A program made the position numbers and the translations under genes. Of a stretch of 64,000 nucleotides of DNA, positions 51,813 to 62,567 are shown piece by piece. Location: positions 14,575,509 to 14,639,508 of the forward strand of contig JBBMOA010000002.1 of NCBI GenBank assembly GCA_037954235.1. Direction: 5' to 3'. Within the stretch, counting starts at the first letter, position 1. The number at the start of each line of letters is the position of its first letter. This DNA comes from Aulostomus chinensis (Eukaryota > Chordata > Actinopteri > Syngnathiformes > Aulostomidae). The notes under the pieces are model-generated. The model did no database searches. It was not told the DNA's origin and saw nothing but the letters and a program-made list of their open reading frames with translations.

Positions 51813-54800
51813 GACCGAAGAATTTATGTGAGGTTTTAAGGTTGAGTTATCGTGAATAGCTCCTGTTGTGTGTGTGTTTTATCCTGCTGAATGATATTAA
51901 TCAATTTGAAACTTTTCATTGATTAACTACATGATCAGTTTGGTCACACTGGGTCCAGCAAGTATTTTTGTTCCTAGGAATCCTCACATCTCTCATACTG
52001 CTCAAGCAAATGAATCAAGTGAGAAAGATCAAAATACATCATTGTTGGATAATGAGTGAATGGCCAGTTTCCTCTCTCAAGTACCAGGTCTAATGGATGT
52101 CTAATATGGATACATTTATTGAAATGGCTTATAAGTACCATGCTGGCTGTCACAGGGGGCAAGGCGGATGCATCTTAGACAAGTCGCCAGTCCATCACAG
52201 GGCACTGCGCTTGTTGCAGCTTCTTCTGGTATAGATAAGGGATGGATGCTTACCATTGTAAATAAGTTACATTTATATATTGCTGTCTGGCTAAATAGCT
52301 TGCTACTTAGATACAGAAATGAAATAAGAGGTAGCGATCCGAACTGCTCGCCTTTCACAAGTGAAGACTGCTCTGCTCGAGTCTCACTAAAAGCTAAAGC
52401 TACTAATGCACATCTGATTGCATGACAAGTGCTTGAGTTTGACTAAAGGACAGAGGAACACTCCCTTCATCTCTTTAATTATCAAGCTTATGTGATTCCT
52501 CTACATCATCAGAAATGTCAGGCAGACAGGGGATTAGCAGTGGAGATGTTTAGGATCTGATGATAACATGCATGCTTGCTTGAGTTCTGTTTCTTTTCTG
52601 CAATATTTTAGGATTGTGAAATTCTTGTTGAAGCTAATTAATGTTCCCCAGTTGCCCCTGTTTGTTTGTTAGTTAGTTAGTTTGTTTTGTTTGTTGATGT
52701 GATCATGTGAGAGCTCCTTTCCTGGCTGATGAAATTGGGTGCTTTGAGATTGTGCAACAGTATTGTTGTTAGAATAATCAGGTGGCTGTAATACATCAAT
52801 TTGTCTGATCAGATAAAAATGATAAACAACTACACCCAAGTAAAATGATTTTATAAAATCAATGTATGATTTGAACCGAGCTTTATGCTAAAATGGCAGT
52901 CTTCTCACTCGTGTGTGTGATAAACAATTCTATCTGCAAATCTGGAATAATGTGATATTAAAGGGAAGGCTGCACATTTTACAAGGCACGGAGAGTCCTG
53001 TTGAACAACACTACCTGCAGGTGACATCTGGAGTTCAGAGGGAAAGGCCTCCTCTTGTCATAAATATTTGGTATAGCAGCTGCATAAAAAATACAACGAG
53101 GGGTGTGTTCAGACCAGCGCTTAACAGAAAACCTTTCACAGAATTATTGAACCTTGCCTCATGTTGTCTGAATACGTTCTGTTAAAGGAGGCACAAACGA
53201 GAGCGATCACAGTGAGAGCCCCTCAACGAGGAAATGTCTCCGGAAAACCAGGGGAGAGCTGCTTCTACGTGAATATGAGGTATTGACCACTCATGGCATC
53301 CTTACTCTGGATCCAAGGATGTATTTTTTCAGAGCAGAAACTTTCTTTGTGTCCTTATAAAGTTTATGGAACAGTAATCTGAATTTGAGGCCTGAAATAT
53401 TAGTATGATTTTGTTAGGTCTTAGAATTTGTGATAAGAATGTTGAGTTAATGTTACTTTTGACAAATTGCACGAGATCAGTTTAGCCTTTCTAAATGTGT
53501 TTTTGTGAAAACTAAGTATTGATCACACAGTAACAAAAGTACAAATCCAGCATAGAACCAATAACCACTAATACCACTCCAGTTAAGCTACATCCCCCCC
53601 TCAGAAACAAGCCATATCTAAGAGTAATAGAAATAAATGAATAAATAAATAAAGCAAATATTTAGCAAGTAGCTCTATGATGACTCATGCATTTTGTTCC
53701 AATAGGAGGAAATTGAAGGGCTCCTCAGAGAAAATGAGGAGCTGAAAACCAAAAACCACAGCCTGGAGTTGCAGCTGAAGACTGCGTTGGATCCCTGCAG
53801 TATTAATGCAGTGGAAACAAATGACAAAAGTGTTGATCCCTGCATCCTGGAGGAGTGGACCAACAAGCTGCGAGCCGCCAAAGATGTTTGTGATAAAGTG
53901 AAGCAGGATATGGACAAGCTAAAGGAGGTATGCAACCTTTAATCTTTCATAAATAAAAGCCGTCTACCTTGATTGGCAGACACAAAAATAAGCGAACTAA
54001 GTTTCTGTATGGCGCAAGAACAACAGCAACCACTGTGGAATTATCAGTAACGTCCTGCAAGTATCTTTATGTTCCCCCCTCAGGCAAACAAGGCTTTGCG
54101 ATCACAAAATATCGACCTCGTACAAGAGAATATGAGACTGAAGGCAGAGGTGGCGAGCAGATCTCCGCAGAAGTAAGTATCGCTCTTGTGTTCCTTGCTT
54201 TTGACTTTTTATATTTACCGTCAAGCGTCATTTTTTTTGTTCCATGTACAAATTTACATTCTTGGTAATTTACTGCTCATGTTTGACTAACTTTTGTTAG
54301 AATATGGTTTAACATGAAAAGGGATGAGCAGGTTTGTGTTACTTTATCAGTCGACCAATAAAATAAACAACACAAAAGCCCAGTAGCAGTTCTTCTCCCG
54401 TCTGACCTTGTAAACAGTATGTGTAAGAAAAAGTCTCAATTAGAGTTTCCAAGTTGGTGACAAAACTAACTGGGGTTAGTGGTACTTTAGTGGCGTTGTG
54501 TGCTATGAGGTTCTTCAATTCAATGTGTATTTCAATGGAAATGACACTAAGGCTTCATGTCCACCGAAGTGTTCTGTCCAGATAAAAGTGCTCCTCTTGA
54601 CAGCCCGTTGGAGGTGCAGCATTTGGTTGCTATGATACGGAATGACAGCAGACGTGAGAGTACTTCCTTCCGTCCTTGCTCTGGACGGACCACAGAAGGA
54701 GAGGAGATAGACCTGCTAGTCCCTGTTGGTTCATAAGATTTTGAAGCCGAAGAAACGTTTTTGGTTCAAGTGCTCGTCCGTTGCTGCTCAGGACTCGTAC

Positions 54801-56618
54801 GTGACCGTTCGTCATTGCGTTTTGTTCCAACCCCTTTTAACTAATTGGACGACTGACTCAAGGATGACAGTGACGACTGCTGTGTTTTACTCAAAGTTGA
54901 ACACTTATTTTTACTATTGGCAATTGCAAAACACCACTGGAAAGATGCCCAGTGCCTTGTCACCCTGCTGGTATAGTTCCATATTCTAAAACCACAATGC
55001 TCCCTTTGAAAACAGTAACAAAGAGTTTCTGGCTTGAGGATAACAGGTCCTGGTGCATGCAGGCCCTGTAGACGCCCATGGAGGTCTCTAAAGTTAGTAA
55101 CCTAATCAGAAGTCGGTCTATTTCCTGTCAAATTAATCAAGTTTACAGAGCGTAGACACGTTTATTTTTATCTCCAGAGCTTGATGAAATATAGGAACAA
55201 ATATGATGTGTCCCACAGATAAACCTTCTGCTTTTCTTTCCTCACGTGATAATGTTTGAAATTCTTCCTGTATAAAAGAAGCATCATCCTGATCTCTCTC
55301 CAGGTTTGGCCGTTACACAGTCGCAGCCCTGGAAGCCAAAATCCAGCAGTACGAGCGTGAAGTGGACCACTTAAAGAGAGCTCTGGAGCGTAGTGACCAG
55401 TACATCGAAGACCTGGAAACTCGGGCCAGACAGTCCAAGAAGCAACATGTTGAAATGCAGGAGGCGTGCGGGAATAGCAAAGCTCTCACACAGCAGCAGA
55501 AAATCAGCATGATGATGAGAAGCTTGAGCGATAAAGAGAGGGGGTCCATCTGCACCAATCCAGAAGCAGAATGTCGAACAGGTTCTAGAAATCAAAGTTT
55601 GGTGTTCATGCCGTCTACAGACCACAAGGATTTCAGTAGGAATCTGAGGGGAGAGCAGAAAGGTGAGGACTCCCCTGACTTCTTGCCCTCGACTCCATCC
55701 TCAGCCTTCCGTTCCCTGACATTGAGAAGCCCTGGGGTGCGTGAGAAGAAAGTCGTATTTAAACCCACATCTTATCTCCGGAGGCTTGATTTTGATGAAA
55801 TTCCTAGTCCTGGGAAGAGAACTGTGGAATTGAACAGCCTCGATAAATTCCAAAAATGCTTGCCTTTGAAAGTTGACACAGATCCTGAAGAGTCTGTTTT
55901 CTGGGGTCCTTGGCAGGGATCAAAAGCTAATGACCCATCATGTCCTGGTCCAAGTGAAGACAGCTTAGCTAAAGGTTCTGTATCCAGCACTCTTGCAGCA
56001 GATGAGTCCAGCGAGGCCTCTATGGACGCTGCTTATCTTGATAAAATCTCAGAGCTGGACTCCATGATGCTGGATGGGGAGAGCTCCAGTAGCCGGAGCT
56101 CTCAGCTCTCTCTGGCATCCTCCCCTCCTGCATACTTGGACAACACTCTTGTCCCAGAACCTCGCACCTGCTCCAGTGTTGTGACAAGCCGCAATGGCAA
56201 ACATGCAATGGAATGTGACCAGCAAAGCCAGCCATCACATGACATCATGAACGGCAGCATGAGTAACAAAGAGGCAGCGGAAGACTTTGCAGGAGAAAGT
56301 TTTTCTTTGCTGGAGTCAGATGGGGAGAGCGGTGTCCCTGGCTGTGCTGAGCGCGGAGGGGCCTCGCAGACTGAAGAGCTCTCTTTTGATTTGCTGTTTG
56401 ATCCGCTAGAAGAGAATAAGGCTGGTCCCTCTGGCTCTCTGAGTCCAGCAGGCCAACACCAGGATCAGGAGAACCCCTCCTCCTTCACCTGCTGCACTGG
56501 TAAACCTGTGAACACATCAAGAGACAGACACACACTCGGCATTGGCCAGCCAACAAAGAGAAAGTCGCACAGTCCCTTTAACACAAGCAGTCCCACAAAA
56601 CTCTCAAAGCTCATGTGA
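51333..56618 (+). CDS. obi1: ORC ubiquitin ligase 1 (RING finger protein 219)
   Basis: Six coding exons: 51333-51404, 51589 to 51724 or 51728, 53188 or 53204 to 53279, 53706-53927, 54084-54172 and 55304-56618. The product is about 637-641 residues; human OBI1 is 726 as I recall. A C3HC4 RING finger sits at residues 18-55 (C18, C21, C31, H35, C38, C41, C52, C55), split by intron 1. Exon 3 encodes RKCLRKTRGELL. Exons 4-6 form a long coiled coil (EEIEGLLRENEELKTKNHSL; ALERSDQYIEDLE). Exon 6 contains SSEASMDAAYLDKISELDSM, nearly identical to human, and ends with a basic serine-rich tail (TKRKSHSP). Human OBI1 ubiquitylates ORC3 and ORC5 to promote replication-origin firing. The start is chosen because LTLPISCQICLGK aligns with the human N terminus. 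The exon 2-3 junction is irregular. Confidence 0.93.
51735..51809. repeat. (CA)n microsatellite in obi1 intron 2
   Basis: About 37 CA units beginning six bases after the GT at 51729-51730. CA repeats bind hnRNP L and can affect nearby splice-site choice. Confidence 0.95.
52155..52210. mobile_element. Fragment of the tRNA-headed retroposon in obi1 intron 2
   Basis: GTCGCCAGTCCATCACAGGG with preceding GACAA matches the body segment GACAGGTCACCAGTCCATCA of the copies at 7.4 and 45.8 kb. A GGGATGGATGC tail-like string follows near 52240. Old and truncated. Confidence 0.45.
54290..55290. other. obi1 intron 5, no gene seen
   Basis: One kilobase without a gene. The part around 54540-54960 looks transposon-derived in style but I found no terminal repeats I could trust. 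Confidence 0.35.
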
Positions 56619-56842
56619 ATGGTTTGGAAACCTGTGTTCTCTGTGTACGCCGCGCCGGATTGTGTTTATTGATGCATGCGTGACATTTACTTTACATGTT
56701 GCTTCAGAATTGTGATGCTTTTGTATGTGTTGACAAAAATGACTTGAAGGTTTTAGAGCAGCAGTCTGTTGTCCTCGTAGAACCAAGATGTGCTGACACT
56801 CATCGTTCAGTCTACCTGCACGTGTCTTGTTCGAAGCTGTTA

Positions 56843-56848
56843 AATAAA
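56843..56848 (+). terminator. obi1: obi1 poly(A) signal
   Basis: AATAAA 225 bases after the obi1 stop codon. It leaves only about 1.36 kb to the pou4f1 start codon. Confidence 0.65.
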
Positions 56849-57179
56849 AATGGTCGCCATGGCTAACGTTGAAACATCAGGCGCGACTGAGCGAACACAG
56901 TGGTTCATCGTGAAAACGCCATGTTTGTGAAAGGAAGGTGACTGTAGCCAGTTGAATTAAAACTGCAGAGCATTGAGAAACAATGGAAGAAACTTTTTGA
57001 TTTTTAAATTTTTTTTTTAATCATTTACAGCATCCTCATTAATTCATTCATCCACTGGTTCTTTGCATGAGATTGGATGGACTCAAGAGAAAGTTGCTAT
57101 ATTTATTTATTTTTTTCATATTTTTATTTTCACTGGAATTTCAGATTAAGCCTGGACAGGAATGATAACCTTTTTTTTT

Positions 57180-57480
57180 TTTTTTTTCATTTTTAGGACT
57201 TCCTGATGCCACTCATTACAATGATTAAGTGGCTACCATTAAAAGTGGAAAATCAGTGCCCTTTTTACCCCAATGAACGCACGATAATGACACACATTAA
57301 CCTCACGCACAGTAACCGGATTGTAGCAGAAAGCACCTTATTTATTATGCAAATTTAACGATATGTATATTTCACATAGCACTAATCGCCGCATGAAATT
57401 TTAATTGGGCAACCATTGTGGTTTGAGTAAATGAAGTGTTAATTCATCGAGATTAATTTAAGTAAAGACTGTGTACAAGG
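57180..57480 (+). promoter_or_regulatory. Candidate pou4f1 upstream enhancer with octamer/POU-IV-like site
   Basis: About 300 bases of complex sequence beginning after a T-run. It includes TTTATTATGCAAATTTAA around 57341-57358, which contains the perfect octamer ATGCAAAT (57347-57354) overlapping an ATTATGC core like the POU-IV consensus. TAATGACACACATTAACC, TTTTAATTGGGC and GTTAATTCATCGAGATTAAT also lie here. Mammalian Brn3a regulates its own gene through upstream POU-IV sites, so autoregulation is a reasonable guess. Confidence 0.4.
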
Positions 57481-57800
57481 TGACGCTGGTGGATTCAATC
57501 AATTTGTTCAGTGTTCATCTGGTGATGATGGGCTGTGATAACGCTCGGTTGAATTTAAGAGTTAAAATGAGATGTACTCGGTTTTTGGCCTGATATCCAT
57601 AAGATTCGCTTGAGTTATGCCGTTGCCATGTGTTCTTTTGTTCCTGTCCTGGTAATTTAGCATTAAGTAGCATTCACAACTTTTTCTCTCGTAATTCTGT
57701 AATAGGAAATAATTGAAAATCTTAAGTACACGGCCTGTATAGTGATGGAAGGCAGCGGGGCCGGCGCAGCTCCGTGCCTGGATGGAGTGGAGTGAGCCCT

Positions 57801-57923
57801 TATAAACACAGGCGTCTAGTCTCCTGATGTTACCGCCTGCCCTGTGAGCAATTTTTTTTTTTTTTTTTTTTTTTTTATATCTGTCAGCCTGCTCACTGTT
57901 CTGGCAGTTCTTGTCTCGCGAGA
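57801..57923 (+). promoter_or_regulatory. pou4f1: pou4f1 core promoter candidates (TATA box and TCTCGCGAGA)
   Basis: TATAAA lies at 57801-57806, about 405 bases before the start codon. TCTCGCGAGA at 57914-57923 is a perfect ten-base palindrome identical to the BANP-bound CpG-island promoter motif. A T25 run separates them at 57852-57876. Which one marks the real transcription start is not known. Confidence 0.4.
57852..57876. repeat. T25 homopolymer
   Basis: Twenty-five consecutive T in the pou4f1 5' flank; length is likely approximate. Confidence 0.9.
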
Positions 57924-58211
57924 GCAGCCGAGCACGGGCTTGACGAGATCTGAGGCGCTCAGGTGTAAGAGGCTCTCTCATCCCCAGCAGTGGGAAACAG
58001 TAGACAGATAAGTGCGTCTGAGAGACTGCAGGCATCTCTGTGATCTCCGGGCTCAAGGCTACACAGCCAGCATCACCGCGGCACCACCGGATAGGCAAAG
58101 GGATCAGTGTCTATCTATGACTGCTCTCCAGCTCCTGTAGCCGAATCCCCCCCTTCTCCTCCTTCTTCTTCTTCTTCCTCCCGTGCACTTTAATTGGAGA
58201 AGCTCGCCAAG

Positions 58212-59756
58212 ATGATGTCCATGAACAGCAAACAGCCGCACTTCGCCATGCATCCCTCTTTACCGGAGCACAAGTACACCACCCTGCATTCCAGTTCGGA
58301 AGCTATAAGGAGAGCCTGCCTACAAACTCCACAGGTAAAATTCCAAACACACCCCCCCCCAGAAAAACTTCGACTTTGTCCCAATTTCGTGCCTAGCTGC
58401 ATGTGTGGCTGAACGGCGTCTGTGCGTAATAACAAGCGCTGCTCCGAGGCGCATTCAGCAAAGACGCGCGCTTAATGTTTTTTTCATGTGTTCCTCAGCA
58501 ATCACTCGCGCTGCCTGTGATCTTTTTGAAAGCAGGCTCGCGCGGAGCCCGGCTTTACAGTTTTTGTTTTAATTTTTATGACTCGCCGCTTCTGAAGGAA
58601 TATCCCGGCTGCGTTATGTGTCGCCAAAAGTCCCGACTGACAGATGCATTTATTTATGTTTTTTTCCCCCTCCTGTCTCCTTCTTTTCTGCACCGTGCCT
58701 TTTCCCTTTTCTCACCAATTTCACACCCCTTCATTCCCAACTCTCCTTCGTTTTTTTTCGCCTTTGCAGCTACAGAGCAACATATTCGCGAGCCTGGATG
58801 AGACCCTGCTGGCCCGGGCCGAGGCTTTGGCGGCTGTGGATATCGCCGTGTCCCAGGGTAAGACGCACCCGTTCAAGCCCGACGCCACCTACCACACGAT
58901 GAGCACAGTGCCATGCTCGTCTACGTCCACTGTGCCACTGGCCCACCACCATCATCACCATCACCATCACCACCAGAACCTGGAGCCCCCGGACTTAATG
59001 GACCACATCAACTCTTCGTCTTTGACCCTGATGTCCAGTTCGCACGACGGGGCCGGTGGAGGAGGTGGAGGAGGCGGCGGAGGTGGCGGCGGAGGGCTCA
59101 TCTCCACCGCCTCTGCCCACCCGCACTCTCACATGCACGGCTTGAGCCACCTCTCCCACCAGGCTGCTATGGGGATGAACTCGCCTCTCACCCACCACGG
59201 ACTCTTACCGGGCCATCATGGGGGGAGTCAAGGCGGTCATGTGCTCACTAACTCCGGACTGCCCTCCATCAATGACTCGGACACAGACCCAAGGGAGCTG
59301 GAAGCGTTCGCGGAGCGCTTCAAGCAGCGGAGGATCAAGCTGGGGGTGACCCAGGCGGACGTGGGAGGCGCCCTGGCTAATCTCAAAATCCCCGGCGTGG
59401 GATCTCTGAGCCAAAGTACAATTTGTCGCTTCGAGTCGTTGACTCTGTCCCATAACAACATGATTGCGCTCAAACCCATTCTCCAGGCCTGGCTGGAGGA
59501 GGCCGAGGGGGCCCAAAGGGAGAAAATGAGCAAACCTGACATTTTCAACGGAGGGGAAAAGAAACGCAAGAGGACCTCGATAGCGGCACCGGAAAAGAGG
59601 TCTTTGGAGGCGTACTTCGCGGTACAACCTCGACCGTCGTCCGAGAAAATAGCAGCCATAGCTGAGAAATTGGACCTGAAAAAAAACGTGGTGCGAGTGT
59701 GGTTTTGTAACCAAAGACAGAAGCAGAAGAGGTTGAAATTTTCCGCTGCACACTGA
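58212..59756 (+). CDS. pou4f1: POU class 4 homeobox 1 (Brn3a) transcription factor
   Basis: Two coding exons, 58212-58334 and 58770-59756, make a complete 369-residue protein. The single intron is phase 0 after residue 41, at the classic position for this class. The N terminus MMSMNSKQPHFAMHP matches human POU4F1. The POU-IV box follows (LLARAEALAAVDIAVSQGK, about residues 54-72), then H10 (100-109) and G14 (137-150). The POU-specific domain runs from about 212 to 288 and the homeodomain from about 303 to 364, with recognition helix VVRVWFCNQRQKQKR. EEAEGAQREK in the linker and AVQPRPSS distinguish it from pou4f2 (EEAEKSHREK, AIQPRPSS). It binds DNA in the nucleus and specifies sensory, habenular and retinal ganglion neurons. 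The poly-Ala runs of the mammalian protein are absent, and the C terminus is LKFSAAH. Confidence 0.98.
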
Positions 59757-60778
59757 CGGGCAAAGAGAAGAGAAAAAAAAAAGGGAAACAAAAGTTGTGT
59801 GACTGAATTTGGGGACCAAGAGACACTGAGACACCATTTTCAGTCTTTTTGTCTCCAGCGACTTTACACGCTGGTGCACAATGGGCTTTAGATACCCGGT
59901 TTATGAGGCTTCATATATCTTGTTTATTTTCACGTTATCGGTGAATGTGAAGTATGCAAATAACAGATTACACGAATTTCGCTCAATTGAGGGAAAGTTT
60001 AGCGACGTCGACATTGCCTTTTACAACACGTGGAAAGAGGAAATTTGCTTGATAGCGAGTTAATTTCTCCGAATAGGCCTATTATTTGAATTATAGCCAT
60101 TTACGAATTACCTCATTGATTGTTGAGCTGTGTTTTCGGTTTGATTTTTTTGTCGTTGTTGGTATAGAATAATCCACAAAGCTGTTTATTTATTCTTCTG
60201 ATAATTTATTATTTGGAGGCTTGGAGGCTGCTAAAAATTCAGTTGCAATCTCTTAACAACAACAAAAAATAGGAAGAGGCCTGCATGAAATCCTGATTCA
60301 CGGGCTGTATTTAGCCTCTATAGGCTGTCACGTCTATAGATATATTTATTTTGAATTTGCACAAAAGACCCTTTAGGTTTGGTTCAAATGGTTTTGTATA
60401 TACAGACATCACTTTATTCGAGTTGAGCTACTGTGTTCCGCAAATAAATTGGCAGAAAAAAAGAAGGAAAAAAAGAGGAAAAGTTCCAATCCGAGTCAGA
60501 GAACACTAGCTGATGATAATGTCCTGTCCTGTGTTTCAGTTTGCAGTGCAAACACTCTATGCATTGGAAAAAGAATCACTCGGTACAGTAGAGCTGTCTA
60601 CTGCTATGTCGTGGATGGTGTAAGTCACTGTTAAATGCCTGTTTTCACGTTAAGATCACCACGTTGTTTGTCGTGTTACTTGTTACGGAAACGTTGTGTA
60701 AGTAATATTTTTTACTTTGTGCACACAAGTATGTTTACAAACCTGCGGCGACATGTGCATCATGGAAATGTCCCACCG

Positions 60779-60826
60779 TCTCCTTCCTTCCTTCCTTCCT
60801 TCCTTCCCTTCCTCCTTCCTTCCTCC
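60779..60826. repeat. (CTTC)n microsatellite
   Basis: Imperfect CTTC units, about 48 bases. Confidence 0.9.
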
Positions 60827-60925
60827 CCTCACTCACAACTCCTCCTTTGTTGTCCTTCTTCTTTCATTGGTATTCTTCATCCTGTACGCCAAATTCAACA
60901 GGGAGGTGTGTTCCAGCAATCTTCT

Positions 60926-60931
60926 AATAAA
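60926..60931 (+). terminator. pou4f1: pou4f1 distal poly(A) signal candidate
   Basis: AATAAA about 1.17 kb after the stop codon; an earlier AATAAA is at 60443-60448. Confidence 0.4.
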
Positions 60932-61389
60932 TTGAAGAAAGAAAACGATGCTTTTCTTCTTGTGACTGGGCCTACAGTGACCACGGTCACCCACGGTGAT
61001 TGCTGACACGTTATGGACACAAGGCGACTCAGACCGAAGTGTTATTTTATGTAAAACAACAACAACAACAACAACAAACACGTGTTTCCGCTTTTTGTAT
61101 TTCTAACACGAATATCCACCACGTCGTTTTAAGAAATATGGCATTGATAAGACCTCTTTAGAAAATATGGGTAAAAGATATGGGCTCTGAAGGATATCGA
61201 ACATTTGTTCCAAATAACTACTGCTACCATGACGTTAATCTTAATAACAATAACTGCGTAGACAAAGTTATTCTTTAAAATGTCACAACGTATTTATGTA
61301 AGTCACTGTATGTGAATAGAAAGGGTGACGAGATGAAATAGTTAAACACAACAGGCTTTAATTGCAGAAGAATAAATTCCAATACGCGA

Positions 61390-62420
61390 ATTAACCGTGC
61401 GCGCGCGTCTCCTCCGCAGCGTTGACGCAGGCGGAAGCAGCGATGAAGTTCGACTCGAGCGTCTCAGGAGAAGCGACAATGTTGGTTCTTTCCTCAAATC
61501 CTCCAAAAATATTTCTATTCTGCCAGATTTTTTTTTTTGTTGGGGGGGGGGCGGGATCTGGTTTCCCCCTACATTTATTAATAAAACGGATTTTGAAATG
61601 CGCATTTGGGTGATGTAATATTAATAGCGATTTGCTGCATTAAAATGCAGAAAGCTACCGGGGTTTCAGAGGAAGCCGCAGTTTAACAGAGACAGCTTCT
61701 CTTATTTAGCTTGTAGCTTCATGGACAAGCGAATGAATTATTCCACAACTATTGTGCATTTTTTTTTATCGTTTTAGTCACTCTGAATGTTATTTTTAAA
61801 TGAAAAAAACAACAACAACCTTTTCGTGTACTATGCTACCATCGCTTTCAAAAACAATCAAAAATACATAACCAAAAGTCGTTTTTCCGCCAGATTGGCG
61901 AAATTGGGGGTCTCGTTGCAAAAGTAAAAATTTCCCACACTCATTATTTTTTCCTTTCATTGCTCCACCGGATCTATCAATAATCTGTGCCCGCGTCTCC
62001 TCATCTAACACGAGGGCAACACAACAACAGCACAGCGCCACATGGCAATAATTTCAGCACCGCGAACAGCTCCGGAGTGATGCATTATTGAAGAGCTCTA
62101 TCAAACAGCTCTGGGCTGCTGTCTCTGCTCAGCGGCTCTGGATGAAGTCGGACTGTCTGCCTGCACAATAGCCTCTAATATGTTAATGGCCGTAGGGGAT
62201 GCCGGAGGTGCCGTCCCCAGCTGCCTCGCCTGCCATATGTCAGCCGGTTAGGACGGAGCCTTCTATTAATCAGAGGGAAATTTCACCGTTCAACTCACCG
62301 ATATCACAACCCGTCGGGCTCTATCAATAAGAGGCCCGGTCTGATAGTAAGGTACGGTCACTGGGCCTGACCCGGCCTTCCGCACCCCGACCCGCTCTCA
62401 CTGAGCACGAGTCACTTCCG
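61390..62420. promoter_or_regulatory. CpG-rich block downstream of pou4f1
   Basis: Two CpG-dense patches, 61395-61480 (with GCGCGCGC) and 61970-62420, stand out from AT-rich surroundings. The second is complex and repeat-free, with TTAATCAGAGGG, GATATCACAACCC and TCAATAAGAGGCCC. No coding frame of note is present. It could be a downstream enhancer or the promoter of a non-coding transcript; mammalian POU4F1 has an antisense RNA, but nothing here proves an equivalent. Confidence 0.3.
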
Positions 62421-62515
62421 CTTGTTCCCTAATAACGCTTTGAGTCTACCGCAATGAATTATACATGGCGACAACAAGAATACAATCAAAACAACCTGTG
62501 TGGTAAAATCAACTG

Positions 62516-62517
<2 letters not shown>

Positions 62518-62567
<50 letters not shown>
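62518..62567. repeat. (ATT)n microsatellite
   Basis: About 17 uninterrupted ATT units. Confidence 0.95.

Larger units (their letters stand above)
51724..53204 (+). other. obi1: Irregular obi1 intron 2 splice junction
   Basis: After ATCATAG (ends 51724) the sequence reads GAAAGTAACG. The best acceptor, TTAAAG at 53182-53187, opens exon 3 with GAGGCACAAAC and needs a one-base overhang, which fits only if the intron begins with GA at 51725. The only nearby GT (51729) leaves a two-base overhang. That stays in frame only with a poorer acceptor at 53202-53203, giving IIGNDHSES instead of IIGGTNESD. A donor mutation, a rare GA-AG intron, shifted splicing or a base error could each explain it. Confidence 0.55.
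59757..60960 (+). other. pou4f1: pou4f1 3' UTR (probable)
   Basis: AT-rich sequence after the stop codon with AATAAA at 60443-60448 and again at 60926-60931, either of which may end the transcript. A (CTTC)n tract lies at 60779-60826. The 60-residue frame at 59881 lacks any recognisable domain. Confidence 0.5.

Noticed and set aside
57562..58098. 178-residue minus-strand frame upstream of pou4f1
   Set aside because: Contains a lysine run from the T25 tract and overlaps the promoter; no domain.
58644..58769. N-terminal extension of the pou4f1 exon 2 frame
   Set aside because: It is intron sequence with a pyrimidine tract and a CAG acceptor at 58767-58769; the real N terminus is in exon 1.
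58913..59251. 112-residue plus-strand frame inside pou4f1
   Set aside because: Frame-shifted shadow of the His- and Gly-rich region of pou4f1.
59205..59879. Long minus-strand frames over pou4f1
   Set aside because: Shadows of the GC-rich coding exon; no domain similarity, and the plus strand encodes a clear POU domain and homeodomain.
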